From NCBI GenBank assembly GCA_964035795.1, contig OZ038321.1, positions 13,287,288 to 13,351,287 of the forward strand: a DNA stretch of 64,000 nt. Direction: 5' to 3'. Positions within the stretch are counted from its first letter, which is position 1. Each line of letters begins with the position of its first letter. This DNA is from Pterobdella sp. o SKG-2022. Lineage: Eukaryota > Annelida > Clitellata > Hirudinida > Piscicolidae. This document shows positions 1-13,176 of this stretch, piece after piece. The position numbers and the translations under genes are program-made. The notes beneath the pieces are model-generated. The model had not been told where the DNA came from and ran no database searches. It saw only the letters and a program-made list of their open reading frames with translations.

Positions 1-1920
<1,920 letters not shown>

Positions 1921-2063
1921 CTGAAAATTATTTGAACACAAAAAGTAATTTTATTGAAATCAAAGCTTTTCGTTAACAAAGTAACATTATCAAGTACGTT
2001 AAAATTCAAAGACACCACTTTTTCACTCAATATAATTACTTTTTGTGTTCAAGTAATTTTCAG
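1921..2063. repeat. Palindromic MITE-like element, 143 bp with 30-bp inverted ends
   Basis: Bases 1921-1950 and 2034-2063 are inverted copies of each other over 30 bp with one mismatch; the left arm starts CTGAAAATTA and the right arm ends with its complement TAATTTTCAG. The 83-bp interior is AT-rich and non-coding. The size and the terminal inverted repeats fit a miniature non-autonomous DNA transposon or a simple hairpin-forming repeat. I see no convincing target-site duplication. It ends about 85 bp before the start codon of the ATP synthase f gene. Confidence 0.55.
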
Positions 2064-2148
2064 GAATACATCTAATTACATTTTATTTTTTTCATAATTT
2101 GATGTCTAGGTACGAATTTCATTTCGACGGTCGATAAAAAAGTCTAAA

Positions 2149-5131
2149 ATGGCTGGACTTTTGGAGCAATTTCGTAGCAAATGCGGAATTGGAGAGTATC
2201 CTGTTGAATACAATCCAAAAATTCATGGACCTTATTATCCACACAGATATTATGGAAAACGTGAGAATTGTGTTTTTGTTTGAAACTTCAAGGTCATAGA
2301 GCTTCAAAATAATTAATGTATTAATCTCACATTAATATTTTATTTTAAAAAAGCTGTTTTAAAAACTTATATATATTTTTTCAAAAAGAATTATGCGAAT
2401 TCCTAAAAATTATCTATGAAAACTTACTACTTTCAGCTGATTTGGACATAAAGCAAGTAAAGCTTGGTGAGCTGCAGGGCTGGCTTCAAAGAAGGAATTA
2501 TCAACCTTTGAATCTGCTGAGAACTATTGGCAGATGTAAAATTAAGTTTTTTTGGGCTTCTCATCTTGAAATTTAAAAAATTTTAATTGAATTAAATTAA
2601 TCAGTTTTTTTTTTCAAAGTCTTCAAATGTTAAATATTTTTTTACATGAAGGATTTTATATTTACAAACTAAATTAATAAAAATTTTAAGATAAAACTTT
2701 TTTTAGATTTAGCATAAAACAAGTTTAAATTCTTGAAATAATTTTCACACAAACAAACTTACATATATTGAAATTCATGTAGGGGGTTGGAAATACCATG
2801 CCAACTGGATAGCCCCAAAGAAGGTTAACATACTTGATATTCTTATACGATATATATCTTGATCAAATTTTATTTTCATTTTTAAAATTGATTTTTCAAG
2901 TTTCAATTTAAAAAAAAATTGTGTTTAAACATCATTGTTTTGCATCAATTTTCATGCTAGCATGGGTTGGGCGGGTCTAATAATGGCTCTTCTCCACAAT
3001 CTATGGTCAGGGGCAAGCTCAGGATTGAGTTTCATTTTTCTAAGGTTGTTGCTTACTAATTGGGACCGTTTTTTTGGTCCACCTTGTTTTTGCTTACCTT
3101 CTACCTCGACATGCTTGCAAGCCCTTGCTGGGTCACCAGCATCCATCCTCATTACATGCCCAAACCATCTCAGTCTATTTTTACATAGCACTTCAGTGAT
3201 GTCTGGAATTCCCAGTTTGTCCCTTAATTCATCTGATGATCTGTCATCTTTCAAGCTTACATTGCACATCCACCTGATCATCACCTTATCAACTTTGGAT
3301 ATTCTAGTAATATCTTCGACCTTAAGAGGCCAAGTTTCACTACCATAAATCATAACACTTTGACGCAAGCAGCATATAAACGTCCTTTTGTTCTAAGTGA
3401 AAGGGCCCGACTGGCTAACAGAGGTAACAGTACCCTAAAACTCTTCCAACCAGACCTTATACGGGCAATAGTATAACACCTTTAAAACACTCCACAAGAG
3501 TGTTTTCCAGACTGGAAACTTGGACCATGATTTAGAGCACTGACCATAAGCTTCGGTTTTTTCATGTTCACTCTAAGACCCTTGCTTTCAATACTGTTTT
3601 TCCAAGAACAGTAACTATCCTCTAACTCTTAAGTCTAACTAGACTCTATCTAGAGTTAACTCTTAACTCTAATCACTAAGTCATCAGCATCCAAAAATTC
3701 TCACATGGATGTATTTCTGCATTTACCGGATAGCGCTTCTAGAACAATGATGAAGAGTAAAGAACTCAGTACAGAACCTTGGTGGACACCAACCTTTACA
3801 CTGAACTTGTTATCCAGCACATTATTTATTCTGATTCTACTTTTGCTACTTAAGTACATAGCCATGACCATCCTTACTAACCACTCATCATCTTTTTCAA
3901 AGACCACCTAACAACTTCTCTTGGAACTCTATCAAAGGCTTTTTCTAGGTCAGCAAAGGCAAAGTACAGTTTTTTTCTTATTGCCAAGATACCTTTCTTG
4001 CAACTGTCGAGCTATGAAAATAGCATCAATGGTACCTCTACCTGGCATGAATTCGAACTGTATTGAGTTGATACTTACCTGTCTTCTAATTTCTCCCTCA
4101 ATAACCTTTTTCGGAGACCTTCATCAAGTGCTCCGAGTTTCAAATCTCTATAATTCCCTCTGTCAGTCGCCTCACTTTTGTTTTTGAAGCAGTTTCAGTT
4201 TTCAGGTATTTTATATTCATCTAAGATACCATTGAAAGGGTCTGTCATATGGCTAATGCCTATTTCACCGGAAGCTTGCAACATTTCTGCAACAAACCTA
4301 GAACTACCAGGTGCTTTACCACACTTCATTTTGTCCAAAACTCTTCTCACTGTGTCGACTGGGCAGCGGTCCAATTGTGGGATCGTTTAGCGCTAATAAC
4401 GCCTTATTCCAATCAAACTCCTCATTCAACAGACGTTCATAGTGTTCTTGCCATTCAAGTGGCTTTTCATGGTCTGTAACAGCTTTTGTCATGTTTGACA
4501 CAGTTTTTTCCAAGTTGAGCATTAGCTCAGACTAATAGTTTATACAAATTTGTTCCAAATAAATGACCTATTTTATTAATTACTTTATTATAGTATAAAT
4601 ACTTTCAAGTTGGACGTTAGCTTGGGCTGGCAGTTCTATAAAAACTTTGTCCCAACTAAAAATGGCTTTCAATAGCTGACTGCTGTATACCCCAGCTACT
4701 GGGACGCCTACAGCAGTATTATCTAATATGGATATTATTATTATTATTTTATACCTTTGTGACTTATGATTCATATCTAGAAGTTGTATCAAGTAGAGCT
4801 TGTCAATTATAGTTAATCATAAATGTTGTTGATGCTATCATGGTCTTAATCTCAGAAGACTTACCATTGTGTTAAACCTGCCATCACAACAGGCAGGTGT
4901 AGCCACCCTGGTGCAGATTCTCATGGCTTACTCACTCTTCTCCTATATTAACCAGTATCCCAGACTCCGTATGTCAATTTGCATTGCTTTTTACTGTATC
5001 AAAATATGCAATACATTAGTGAAAGGTTATTAAATGCTTTGATTTTTATATTTAATTGTTTAAAACAGTTATATTGTTTTTTGTAATGGACAGGTACTGC
5101 TGGGCACCACCACGTCAAATACCATTGGTGA
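2149..5131 (+). CDS. Mitochondrial ATP synthase subunit f (five exons)
   Basis: Predicted subunit f of the membrane (Fo) sector of mitochondrial F1Fo-ATP synthase, a single-pass inner-membrane protein. Exons: 2149-2260, 2437-2535, 2783-2823, 4893-4968, 5094-5131. All introns are GT-AG and phases agree (1,1,0,1), giving 121 residues, slightly longer than the usual 88-107. Family hallmarks in order: GEYPVEYNPKIHGPY near residue 15, VKLGELQGWLQRRN near 45, a WKYH segment, PKKAG then a hydrophobic membrane helix (VATLVQILMAYSLFSYI), and a basic HHHVKYHW tail matching the KHHRxxKYH ending of animal subunit f. Start: the ATG at 2149 begins the only frame that gives the conserved N-terminus. Intron 3 is 2,069 bp because of an antisense LINE; the other introns are 125-247 bp. 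A polyA signal follows at 5185. The exons are too short to stand out as long open frames. Confidence 0.9.
2940..4525 (-). mobile_element. Decayed non-LTR retrotransposon (LINE), reverse transcriptase part
   Basis: Antisense to the ATP synthase f gene, inside its third intron. Fragments of reverse transcriptase occur in element order from about 4520 down to 2952: a pre-RT segment with WQEHYERLLN (4316-4522), RT motif A FADLEKAFDRVP near 3930-3975, motif B VGVHQGSVLS near 3740-3800, a motif C reading DADD instead of YADD near 3690, and a C-terminal part (2952-3368) with YGSETWPL and NRLRWFGHVMRMD. The last two strings are typical of RTE/Jockey-like LINEs of invertebrates. Several frameshifts and stops separate the pieces, so the copy is dead. 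The 5' part (endonuclease) was not recognised. Confidence 0.85.
4730..4752. repeat. Short (ATT)n tract
   Basis: A run of TATTATTATTATT just upstream of exon 4 of the ATP synthase f gene and beyond the recognisable end of the LINE. It may belong to retrotransposon-derived sequence, but that link is a guess. Confidence 0.4.
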
Positions 5132-5184
5132 AGCATTTGCCAATTATGAAATACGCATTTTTGAAATAAGGATTATTTGTATTG

Positions 5185-5190
5185 AATAAA
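5185..5190 (+). promoter_or_regulatory. Polyadenylation signal AATAAA for ATP synthase f
   Basis: A canonical AATAAA lies 54 bp after the TGA stop of the ATP synthase f gene, a normal spacing for an animal 3' UTR. Confidence 0.6.
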
Positions 5191-6323
5191 CGCTTATCAA
5201 GGTTTTGAAAGAATTTATTTGATAAAACTTCAAAAATAAATTTTTTCACTACCAACTACTTTTATCTACAGTACTTAGTTGAACGTTCAATCTGCTAGTG
5301 AAAATATTGAGAAAGTTTTGTAGGTATAAACCGTTAGCATCATTTATAATTTAATACAATGAGCTACATAGGGTTTTGCTTTATGGCTCTCAATGACATG
5401 AACTAATCCAAGTATTTGTTGAAGTTCTAATACTTAATAATAGAGATTATGTTAGAATTGAATTTTCTTGATGGTGAGTCACTAAATGATTGAGACAGGC
5501 ACCTAAAACATATAAGATAAATGCGCAATGTTTTAGGTTTGTTTACTTTCAAAGCTTCTCAATTTTTCGTGAAATCATAAAGCGGTAGGTGACTTCCCGA
5601 AGCGTGTGTCCTCAGAATGAAGGTCGCGAAAAATTTGATTAGTATATATTATTTACAAACCATAACTGACACTGAAATCAGTTAATTTTCTACAATTGCA
5701 GTAGTCAATTTTTTTAACCTTTCGAATTAAAGTTTGCTAATGGCTCGCAATAATTTAATATTTCCGCACAAAATAAAAATTTTAAGTAATTGACATCATA
5801 TCTTCAAATAACTTGAAAGTAAAAAACATTTCAGCTTGAATATTAAAAAAGATTATGCCAATAATTACCATGGATGCTAAGCAATAGGCGATAAATTGTG
5901 AATCATTAGCTCTCTTGAAGCCTTTCAAAGCTCAGTCGTGTTCACTATTTCGTGACAGAACCAATTTCCATTTTTCCTCCAAATACCGTGATGTTTTTAA
6001 ATCAAACCATTTAAAGCCTTTAAATAAATGGAGTATGTCGTTTATTGATCATAAAAAAATCTGCAAATACTGAATTTTCGACACATTTAGTTTTTCAAAT
6101 AAAATAATTTGCAAAAAATTCGAATTTTTTTTTTCGGATAGCAAGAAGCTGAGTGTTTACATCCAGTTTTTAAAGTAAAAATAGTTATTTACACTTTCTT
6201 TTCGTGGACAACATTTAAATTCTATGAATCTATCATTATTTGTGATATATTACGATATTTGACTCTAGCTGATAATAATGAACAGATTTAGTTTTTTGAG
6301 TGAATAAATAATTTTGAGATTTG
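5191..6323. other. Intergenic AT-rich region between convergent genes
   Basis: Lies between the 3' end of the plus-strand ATP synthase f gene and the 3' end of the minus-strand ARID1 gene. Besides a possible minus-strand polyA signal at 6041-6046 I see no coding exon, RNA gene or recognisable repeat. Confidence 0.5.
6041..6046 (-). promoter_or_regulatory. Possible polyadenylation signal for the ARID1 gene
   Basis: TTTATT on the plus strand reads AATAAA on the minus strand, about 280 bp past the ARID1 stop codon at 6324. AATAAA is frequent by chance in such AT-rich DNA. Confidence 0.35.
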
Positions 6324-8333
6324 TTAGCACAAAGTGGCGATGACATGGCAAATATTGTTGGTGATGCTGTCATCTTGGAGGTTGCTGGTGGAAATGTCCA
6401 GAAGATGTTTCTTGAACTTGCTGAGAGACAGAAGGTTTGCAGGGTGTGCTGTGAGAGATCGGAATATTTCAGAAGCTTTGCAAGCGGTATAAGAACTCAC
6501 TTCAACAAATTGTTCTGAGACATTGAATCCTTCCATGTATCTGCTTTGTTCTCTCATCAATAATGTGTTCAAGTAATTCTCAATGAGGCTGATTAGCAGT
6601 AAAGGCGCTGTTCCATCAAGAACCAAAATACGTGCGATTCTGCTGTCACCCTCAACCAATCTGCTTAACAAACCCAAAAGTATGTCTCTTTCCACTTCTG
6701 ACTCCTCCAAACACATGACTTCCACAGAATATTGTACAAGTCTAACTAGTCTAGAAAAGGGCGGTGTGGCTAGTATCAAGTCAGTATTATCTGGTTGCAT
6801 GCATAGTTTTGTGAGAGTTTCAAAAACAATACGTTGGAGGGAAATTGAAAGACCTGAGTGCAGATCTAGTGCCTCAGAAGAAGTACAGATAGCCCAATGA
6901 AGAAGTGAATTGACAAGTTGTAGGCATGTGTCTGTTGGGAGGTCTGCGAGACAAATGTGGCTGGCGATGGAAGAAAGTGCCACCATAAAATTGGACCGGA
7001 TGTTGCTTCGGAATGTCATCCACCATATTTTGTCGAGGTCATCATGAAGGTCAGGATCGCTTAAAGGCGATTCTGATGAACTTTTGTGTGTGTGTTCAAA
7101 TAGAAGATAGTGGCCTGCTAAGCATATGAAACGGTCATTAGCCGCTAATTTTTTTTCGTTTGTTAACTGCATAGAAAGGTTCCTGAGAATGTTACTGATA
7201 CAAATGCATCTACGTGATAAGAAGTCTTGTTTATCATGAAGGTTGTTGAAAATATCTTCACCGTTTTCTTTCACGTCTGAACTCAGATTTGAAGCTATTG
7301 ATAGGCTGTCTAAAAAACTTTTACAATTTTCGATATCTTTTGAAGACTCTTTGCGTTCATTTGGATTCTTCTGTAAAGTATCTGGGAATTTTGTTGAAAC
7401 ATTTTCTAAATTTTCTTTTTCGATTTCTAAACTTTCAGTTATTTTTGTGTTATAATGTAATACCGGATTATAAAATGAGTATTTGTTGTCTAAGTTTTCC
7501 TGTAACGCAAATACGCAGGGGTATTCGTTTCTCAGGTGGCTGCCGTAATATTGTGTAAATGTGTGTGTTGTGTGGGGATCTTTTGATTTGTCATCTTTAA
7601 TATGCTCTTCAACAAGTTCTTGTTTAATATCGTTTTCAGCTTTCAAAGGAAATTTTTCCATATCAATACCATAATTTTCTGTTTCTTTTTTAACTTTTTT
7701 AAAACCACAATTATCCGTTTTCGATTTTATATTTTCATTTCCACTCATCGTTTCCATCAACTCATCAATGTACATGACGAACAACTTCATGAGACAGCTC
7801 AGAATTTTGGGGTGTCTTGAGACGTCAATATGCTGAGCCAGAGGATCATGAGTCAAGACTGACAGGTAGTCGATGGCCCAAGATATCTCTGACAACATTC
7901 CTGATTCCAAAGCCAATCCAACCTTGCGCAAATCTGTTTTCACTATGAAAAGATTTCAATTTCAGTGAGATGAATATCAATAATTCAAAGAAATTAGACA
8001 TTAAAGATAGAATTAACATCAAATTAATATAAAAAACAAGCTTTAATATACAGAATTGGAGTATGTAATGATAGATAACTCAGCGATAAGGTGAAAGATT
8101 TAGTTTAAAGTTATATAGTAGCTCAGAAGCAGTGGTCATTTTGCATAACCGAACAAAACTTGTTCGATATTCAGAAAAAAAAATAAGTTAAGTTATAAGC
8201 TGAAATAAATTTATTAATATAGAATGTTTTAATTAATTAAATAAACAAACCAACCACAACACTCACCAATATCCCTATGATATATTTTTCTTCTTTTAAA
8301 TCTTCTTTTCATCACATTTTCAACCGGAAATGA
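6324..8333 (-). other. BAF250_C (C-terminal) domain region of the ARID1 gene
   Basis: The 67-bp exon 8267-8333 encodes a basic stretch (MKRRFKRRKIYHRDI) that corresponds to the conserved RRRK...KDI motif just before BAF250_C. The last exon opens with LALESGMLSEISWAIDYLSVL, matching the SLKSGLLAESTWALDTI core. An acidic, poorly conserved insert follows. The armadillo-like C-terminal half contains RRCICISNILRNLS, SLLHWAICTSSEA and DLILATPPFSRL, all hallmarks of the family. The domain ends one codon before the TAA stop. Confidence 0.9.
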
Positions 8334-11300
8334 CTAAAAGTTCAATTAGTTTGAAATAATATTAATGAGACTAAAAACATGAATATCATCATTAACATGT
8401 GCTGCAAAAAATTAAAAAGACTAGTTTTTAGATATAAAATTCAACTCTTTAATATGAGCTTATATTTGTAATGTGAAACACATATAATTTAACATCGTAA
8501 TTAATAATATCGTTTATAAATAAGTGGGAATTTAAAATTTTAGTTCCCTTGTAAAATGAGCAAGAATACTCTTATTCAATTTTGCGAATCAATTTTAATT
8601 GATAAGTTCTTTAACATTTTAACAGCATTTTGTATAGTTACACCTCTCATTGAAATATTTATCAAACGGAACAACACAACTACAGTGGAACGTAAAAGAG
8701 TTGATACGGATAAACGTTATGAAATTAGTTTCTTCTCACCTGTAACCTGTTGTGCAAGCCGTCAAAAACCACACTGTAATTAGTTTATCATTTTTATTTT
8801 TTATTTTTTTTACATTTTATTTTTATGATTTTTTTTATGAACCGTTCAAATTTTATCGTCACATAAAAGGTTTTTATTTTGCTTTTTAAAAAATTTGTCT
8901 AGCACTAATTTTTTACATACATTGAATGAATTTCTTTCAACTTTTTGTGATAATACTTAATATTAGCCATTGAAATATTAAAATACTAACTAGAATCAAC
9001 TAATTATAACTAGTATAATGGTAGTAGCGTTATGAAAAGTAGTGATATCAAGTATTAAAATTGATAATAATCGCACGAAAAAAAAATCAACAGTGATGAA
9101 AACGCATAGAAAACAACAGATAGAAAACATGATAAACTGTAGCATAATAGCTTCAAAAACGTCACTTAAAAAAACATCGAAAAAAAGCCAGAAACAATAA
9201 AAAACTCACCCGACATTCCTGTTTTTTATAGCTGAAAAGTCTTCGCCGTAACTGAAAAATACTGTCTTTTCTTTAGCCTTGGCTTGGTGTCTCAATATGG
9301 TTTCATCCATAGGGTAAGATGTGTAGTCGTTGGAGATATTGATAGTTGTGTTTGGGCCTTCGTTTATAGAATCTTGCGATTCTTCTTTACTAGAACTTTC
9401 TACCCCGTGTGATGCTGTGTGTATGTGTGTGCGTTTTAAAATTAAATAAATGGCATGGTAATTAACTAGAACAATTTTATGAATCATATTATAGGATACT
9501 TCCCAGTAACTAAAGCTGACCTAGATTTTAGACAATACTCAGCGTAGTTTTTAAAATGAAACATTTATTTGAGACAAATTTTCATAGACTGCTAGCCTAA
9601 CGTTTATGTTCAACTTAAAGTTATTGAATTGTAGATTTTCGTTTTTACTTGAGCAGTTTGCCTCACCGTTGTCAAAAAAATATATGATCATCAAGCCAAA
9701 AGACAACGATACCAGATTATTATTTTTTTAATATTTATTACCAAAGTCTAATGAGATCCAGGTTATAAGAAAAAAGCAGCTTTGAATTGCACGCGTTAAA
9801 TTTGGTGCAGTTTAACGCCAATTGTCTAAAATTGAAAATAAATTCACAAAGTTCTGTCCATCACAACAGAAAAGTCAAAGTGTGAAGAGAAAAAAAACAA
9901 TTTGAAATGTAAAAGTTGATTAGTGAATGAATATCCAAATAAAAATAAATCAAAAAACAATATGAAAAGATTTTTAAAAACGAATATTTGCTTACTATTA
10001 TTTTTCTTTTTGGACTCAAGCTTGGACACGAGGTCCAGAGACACGAGTATTGGGTTGGGGTCAACATCATTACGGTCGTACTTGCATTCAAATGTGAATA
10101 AATATTTGCAATAAGTTTTTTTGAGAGCGAATCCAGCACTGGTTGAACCACCGAAACCTAAACTACTGCTCACGTCACGCCATTGCTTCATTTTACATAC
10201 CTTGACGAAGAATAAAAGACGAGATGAATTGATAAATTCTGAGAAACAAAAAATGATCTAGACATCAATTTACTGATAAATTATTGGAAAGATTAATGTA
10301 GGAAACCATACATACACACCGTTTCTAAGCCTCCATAGCTTTTGACGATATTATAAAGTTTAAAAAGGTCGACAGTTTGTCTGCAGACTACAGGCATCAC
10401 TGAAATGGGAGTTTTTTTACCAGCCATCAAATTGAACAATTGGGACAACATTTGCTTTCGGTCTGGCTCGTCTCCCAAGCTGCACAATTTGATGAAAACG
10501 TTGCTTTGAGCCATCTGTGTTATGTTTGGATATAAGGTAGTTTTCATACCCGTATTATGCCACTTTGACTGTGTTGATTTTAATTTTAATTTAATTTCGA
10601 ATTTATGACTATACCAGACTGTGAAAAAATAATTAAAATCTAATTATGAGCTATATTTATGTACGATTTCAAAAAACTTTGGTCTGAAGCATGCTGGTTG
10701 TAAAATTAGTGTAATAATACGGTTCATTGGTTTTTTTGCAGCAGAAAAATGTTGAATGCTGGAATGTGATACAAATAAATAAAAAAATATTATTTCAATT
10801 ACTTGAAAGACTTAGTAGCAAACTTTAAATGATCACTTTAGAATTAACCTACCCGTTTCGAATCCCGTTGAGACATTTTTGTTAAAACAATTTTAAAAAA
10901 ATTTTGAATGGCATGAATCAATGAAGAAACAAACCTGGCTTTCTTGCTGAGGATTTATGGTAGAGGGTTGTGAGCCCTTTTTGGATTTGGAGAGGTTGTC
11001 TGTTTATAAAATAAACTTAAGATAAATTATAGTGTAAAAATCTTTCAAAACACTCAACAAAATATCATGTTTTTAAATATATAATGCAAAAAAAGTAGGA
11101 ACGAACTTTTCTTTGACGAGTGGTTTGATTGGTCATTACTGCTGCTAGAAAAGCTATCGTTTTCGAAGTCTGACACGGGGGACAAGCAAATTTCTTTGTT
11201 CTTATAAAATTGTTGCTTAAGATCTTTTTTATCAGGAAAATTTTTAATCTCGGCATGTGAGTTAAAGCCGGGTTGGAATATTAATGGTGGTTGGTTGATG

Positions 11301-12492
11301 TTATCTTTTGGAGGGATGAAGGGTTGAGAAGTGTTGGCAATGAATCCATTCAAAATTTTGCCAGGAAAAGGCATTCCATTATGTTGTTGCAACACAAACT
11401 GCTGAGGCCAGTGTTGTTGGTGGTGCATTTGTTGTTGTAGTTGTATTTGTTGTTGATGCTGCATTTGTTGATGTTGTAACTGATGATTTTGCATCTGTTG
11501 TTGGTGGAGTTGTTGATGCTGGATCTGGTGGATTGGAATCACTCCACTCATGTGTCTAGGACGCATTGGTAATGTCTTCATGGCCATGTTGAAGTTCATG
11601 GACCCTTGTTGTCCTCCAGATATTGCAGGGCCAAAATTTGGATTCAGCTGATATTGAACACTGGCAACATTGTGTGGGTAGTTGGGTGGAAAGTTTGACA
11701 TAGGGTTGGGTTGGTAATTGTTGTTGTTGTTAATAGAAAAATTGCCGTTGTTATTGTTTGTGTAGTTGCTGTTTGCTGTGAAGTTGTTGCTATTAGTAGT
11801 ATTGTTATTGGAATTATTATGTGAATAATTGCTTATATTGTTACCTTGGTAACCGTTATTATTATTTATTGGATAATTATTATTCAATAAAGTATTGTTA
11901 TTATTATTTTTATTATTATGAACGTTGTTATTTTCCGTTTCATTGTGCATGTGTTTTGATTTTCCATCGTCATCACCCTCGAGGTTATTCTGATGAGCAA
12001 AATTGTTTGGTATGAACTTTTTCTGTTGGAGGTTAGACTCTGGAATGTTTTTCATTTGGTCAAACTCTACTTTATTATTACTATTATTATTATTGTTATT
12101 TGTGTTATTTATATTGTTATAGTTATTTTTGGTATGATTTTTATTATTGTTAATGTTATTATTGTTAATTTTGTTGTTGTACTTGTTGAAGGTATTATAG
12201 TTATTTTTATTGAAAAAATTGTTGTTGTTGTTTATTTGGTTTTTGTCTTTTGTCATTTCATGGTTTTCTGAAGTAGAATTACTGCTGCTGCTGGTTTCAT
12301 CTGGAATCAAAATGGATCCTTATGAACAATTTGTGTATTGTTACAAATATTTGTGATCTAGAATCGACAAAATCGATATTTTAGTGAAGTATGTTAAAAT
12401 TCATGTAAAGTCTAGCCAAATATTTTATTCAAAAATTAACCTTGATTCAAATTGCTATCCGTCTCCATGCATTCTTCCTTCATCTCCTCGCT
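6324..12492 (-). CDS. ARID1/BAF250-type SWI/SNF (BAF) chromatin-remodelling subunit, nine exons
   Basis: Ortholog of ARID1A/ARID1B (fly Osa), the nuclear DNA-binding scaffold subunit of the canonical BAF complex. Exons on the minus strand: 12492-12441, 12300-11107, 10999-10935, 10514-10320, 10200-9996, 9414-9210, 8773-8740, 8333-8267, 7942-6324. All introns have GT...AG ends. The phases match at every junction, and the exons sum to 3,636 nt, 1,211 codons plus a TAA stop. The N-terminal half is Asn/Gln-rich, then comes an ARID domain (10514-9996), a short linker, and a BAF250_C domain in the last exon. Start is uncertain: the first in-frame ATG is at 12483, nine bases into the first exon, and an in-frame TAG lies just before that exon, so this could be the true start or more exons may lie upstream. 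Vertebrate ARID1 proteins exceed 2,200 residues; this one is about half that, having lost most of the linker. Confidence 0.88.
9996..10514 (-). other. ARID DNA-binding domain of the ARID1 gene (two exons)
   Basis: The domain is split by a phase-0 intron at 10319-10201 placed between GGLET and VCKMKQW. Residues follow the ARID pattern of ARID1 proteins: PISVMPVVCRQTVDLFKLY, VKSYGGLETVC, KQWRDVSSSLGF, then LKKTYCKYLFTFECK. The last string corresponds to the LKKxYxxxLxxFECK helix specific to ARID1-type domains, which separates this gene from other ARID families. Confidence 0.92.
11107..12300 (-). other. Asn/Gln-rich low-complexity exon of ARID1
   Basis: A 398-codon exon that starts and ends in phase 1. 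The first half is dominated by Asn with interspersed Tyr, Phe, Lys and Thr; the second half contains a Gln/His block (HQQMQHQQQIQLQQQMHHQQ). Such prion-like tracts are known in the N-terminal half of ARID1 proteins, where they favour condensate formation. Short conserved-looking stretches (GMPFPGKI, PFIPPKDNINQPP) sit between the repeats. The AAT/AAC codon runs are probably slippage-prone. Confidence 0.85.
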
Positions 12493-13096
12493 CTAGCGAG
12501 TAAAATAATAGTTTTAATTTGAGTTTATAAGTTATTATTCTTACTAAAAATTTATTTACAATATTCTATAATTTCTATCAACAAAGGACTGTTGGTTAAT
12601 CGAATTTGAAATCAAATTTTTTTTCGACAAAGCAAAATTTTTTAAAATAATTATTACTTTTATATCAAGTTTGAAAATAAAACACATTTCTGAATGTATT
12701 TGTCATTATTGCACCTTTGAATAAATCTCTGACACCGAGCTAGATTAATGAGAAAACAAAGAACTTGATCCTAATAATAATTCAATCAAAAGTACTGGCA
12801 TATAATGATGCTTTCATAGTGTTTATCTAACACAATAGATTCAAGAGGTGGAGTTACGTGAAAAGGTGAAATATAAACAGCAGGATATTAAGTGATGGAG
12901 ATGTTTATCAATAGATTTTTCCGTGCTTTTTGAAGGCTTGCGATTTTATGAATGAAGTGTAGTCAAGTGCTGAATGGTTTGTTTGAAGACGAGATTTGAA
13001 GTCACTTTTGATGCTGTATACATTATTTTTATAATTCCTGAATGAAACATACGAAAGAGTATTATATAGATGAATGAATAAAACAAAAAATCAACA

Positions 13097-13176
13097 TAGA
13101 TAGATAGAGTTAGATAGATGGATAGATAGATGATAGATAGATAGAAAGATAGAAAGATATAGATAGATAGATAGAT
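13097..13176. repeat. Imperfect (GATA)n microsatellite
   Basis: About 80 bp of GATA tetranucleotides with GTTA, GATG and GAAA interruptions. It creates a Tyr/Leu/Ser-rich open frame on the minus strand that is not a gene. Confidence 0.9.

Noticed and set aside
8556..8783. Plus-strand 75-codon open frame
   Set aside because: It overlaps, on the opposite strand, the 34-bp ARID1 exon at 8740-8773 and surrounding intron, and has no recognisable motif.
9844..10151. Extension of the second ARID exon past 9996
   Set aside because: After the GTAAGC donor at 9995 the frame becomes Phe/Leu-rich intron translation; the next exon (9414-9210) matches in phase.
11821..12271. Plus-strand Val/Ile/Tyr-rich open frames
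   Set aside because: Antisense shadows of the Asn-rich ARID1 exon (AAT/AAC codons read in reverse).
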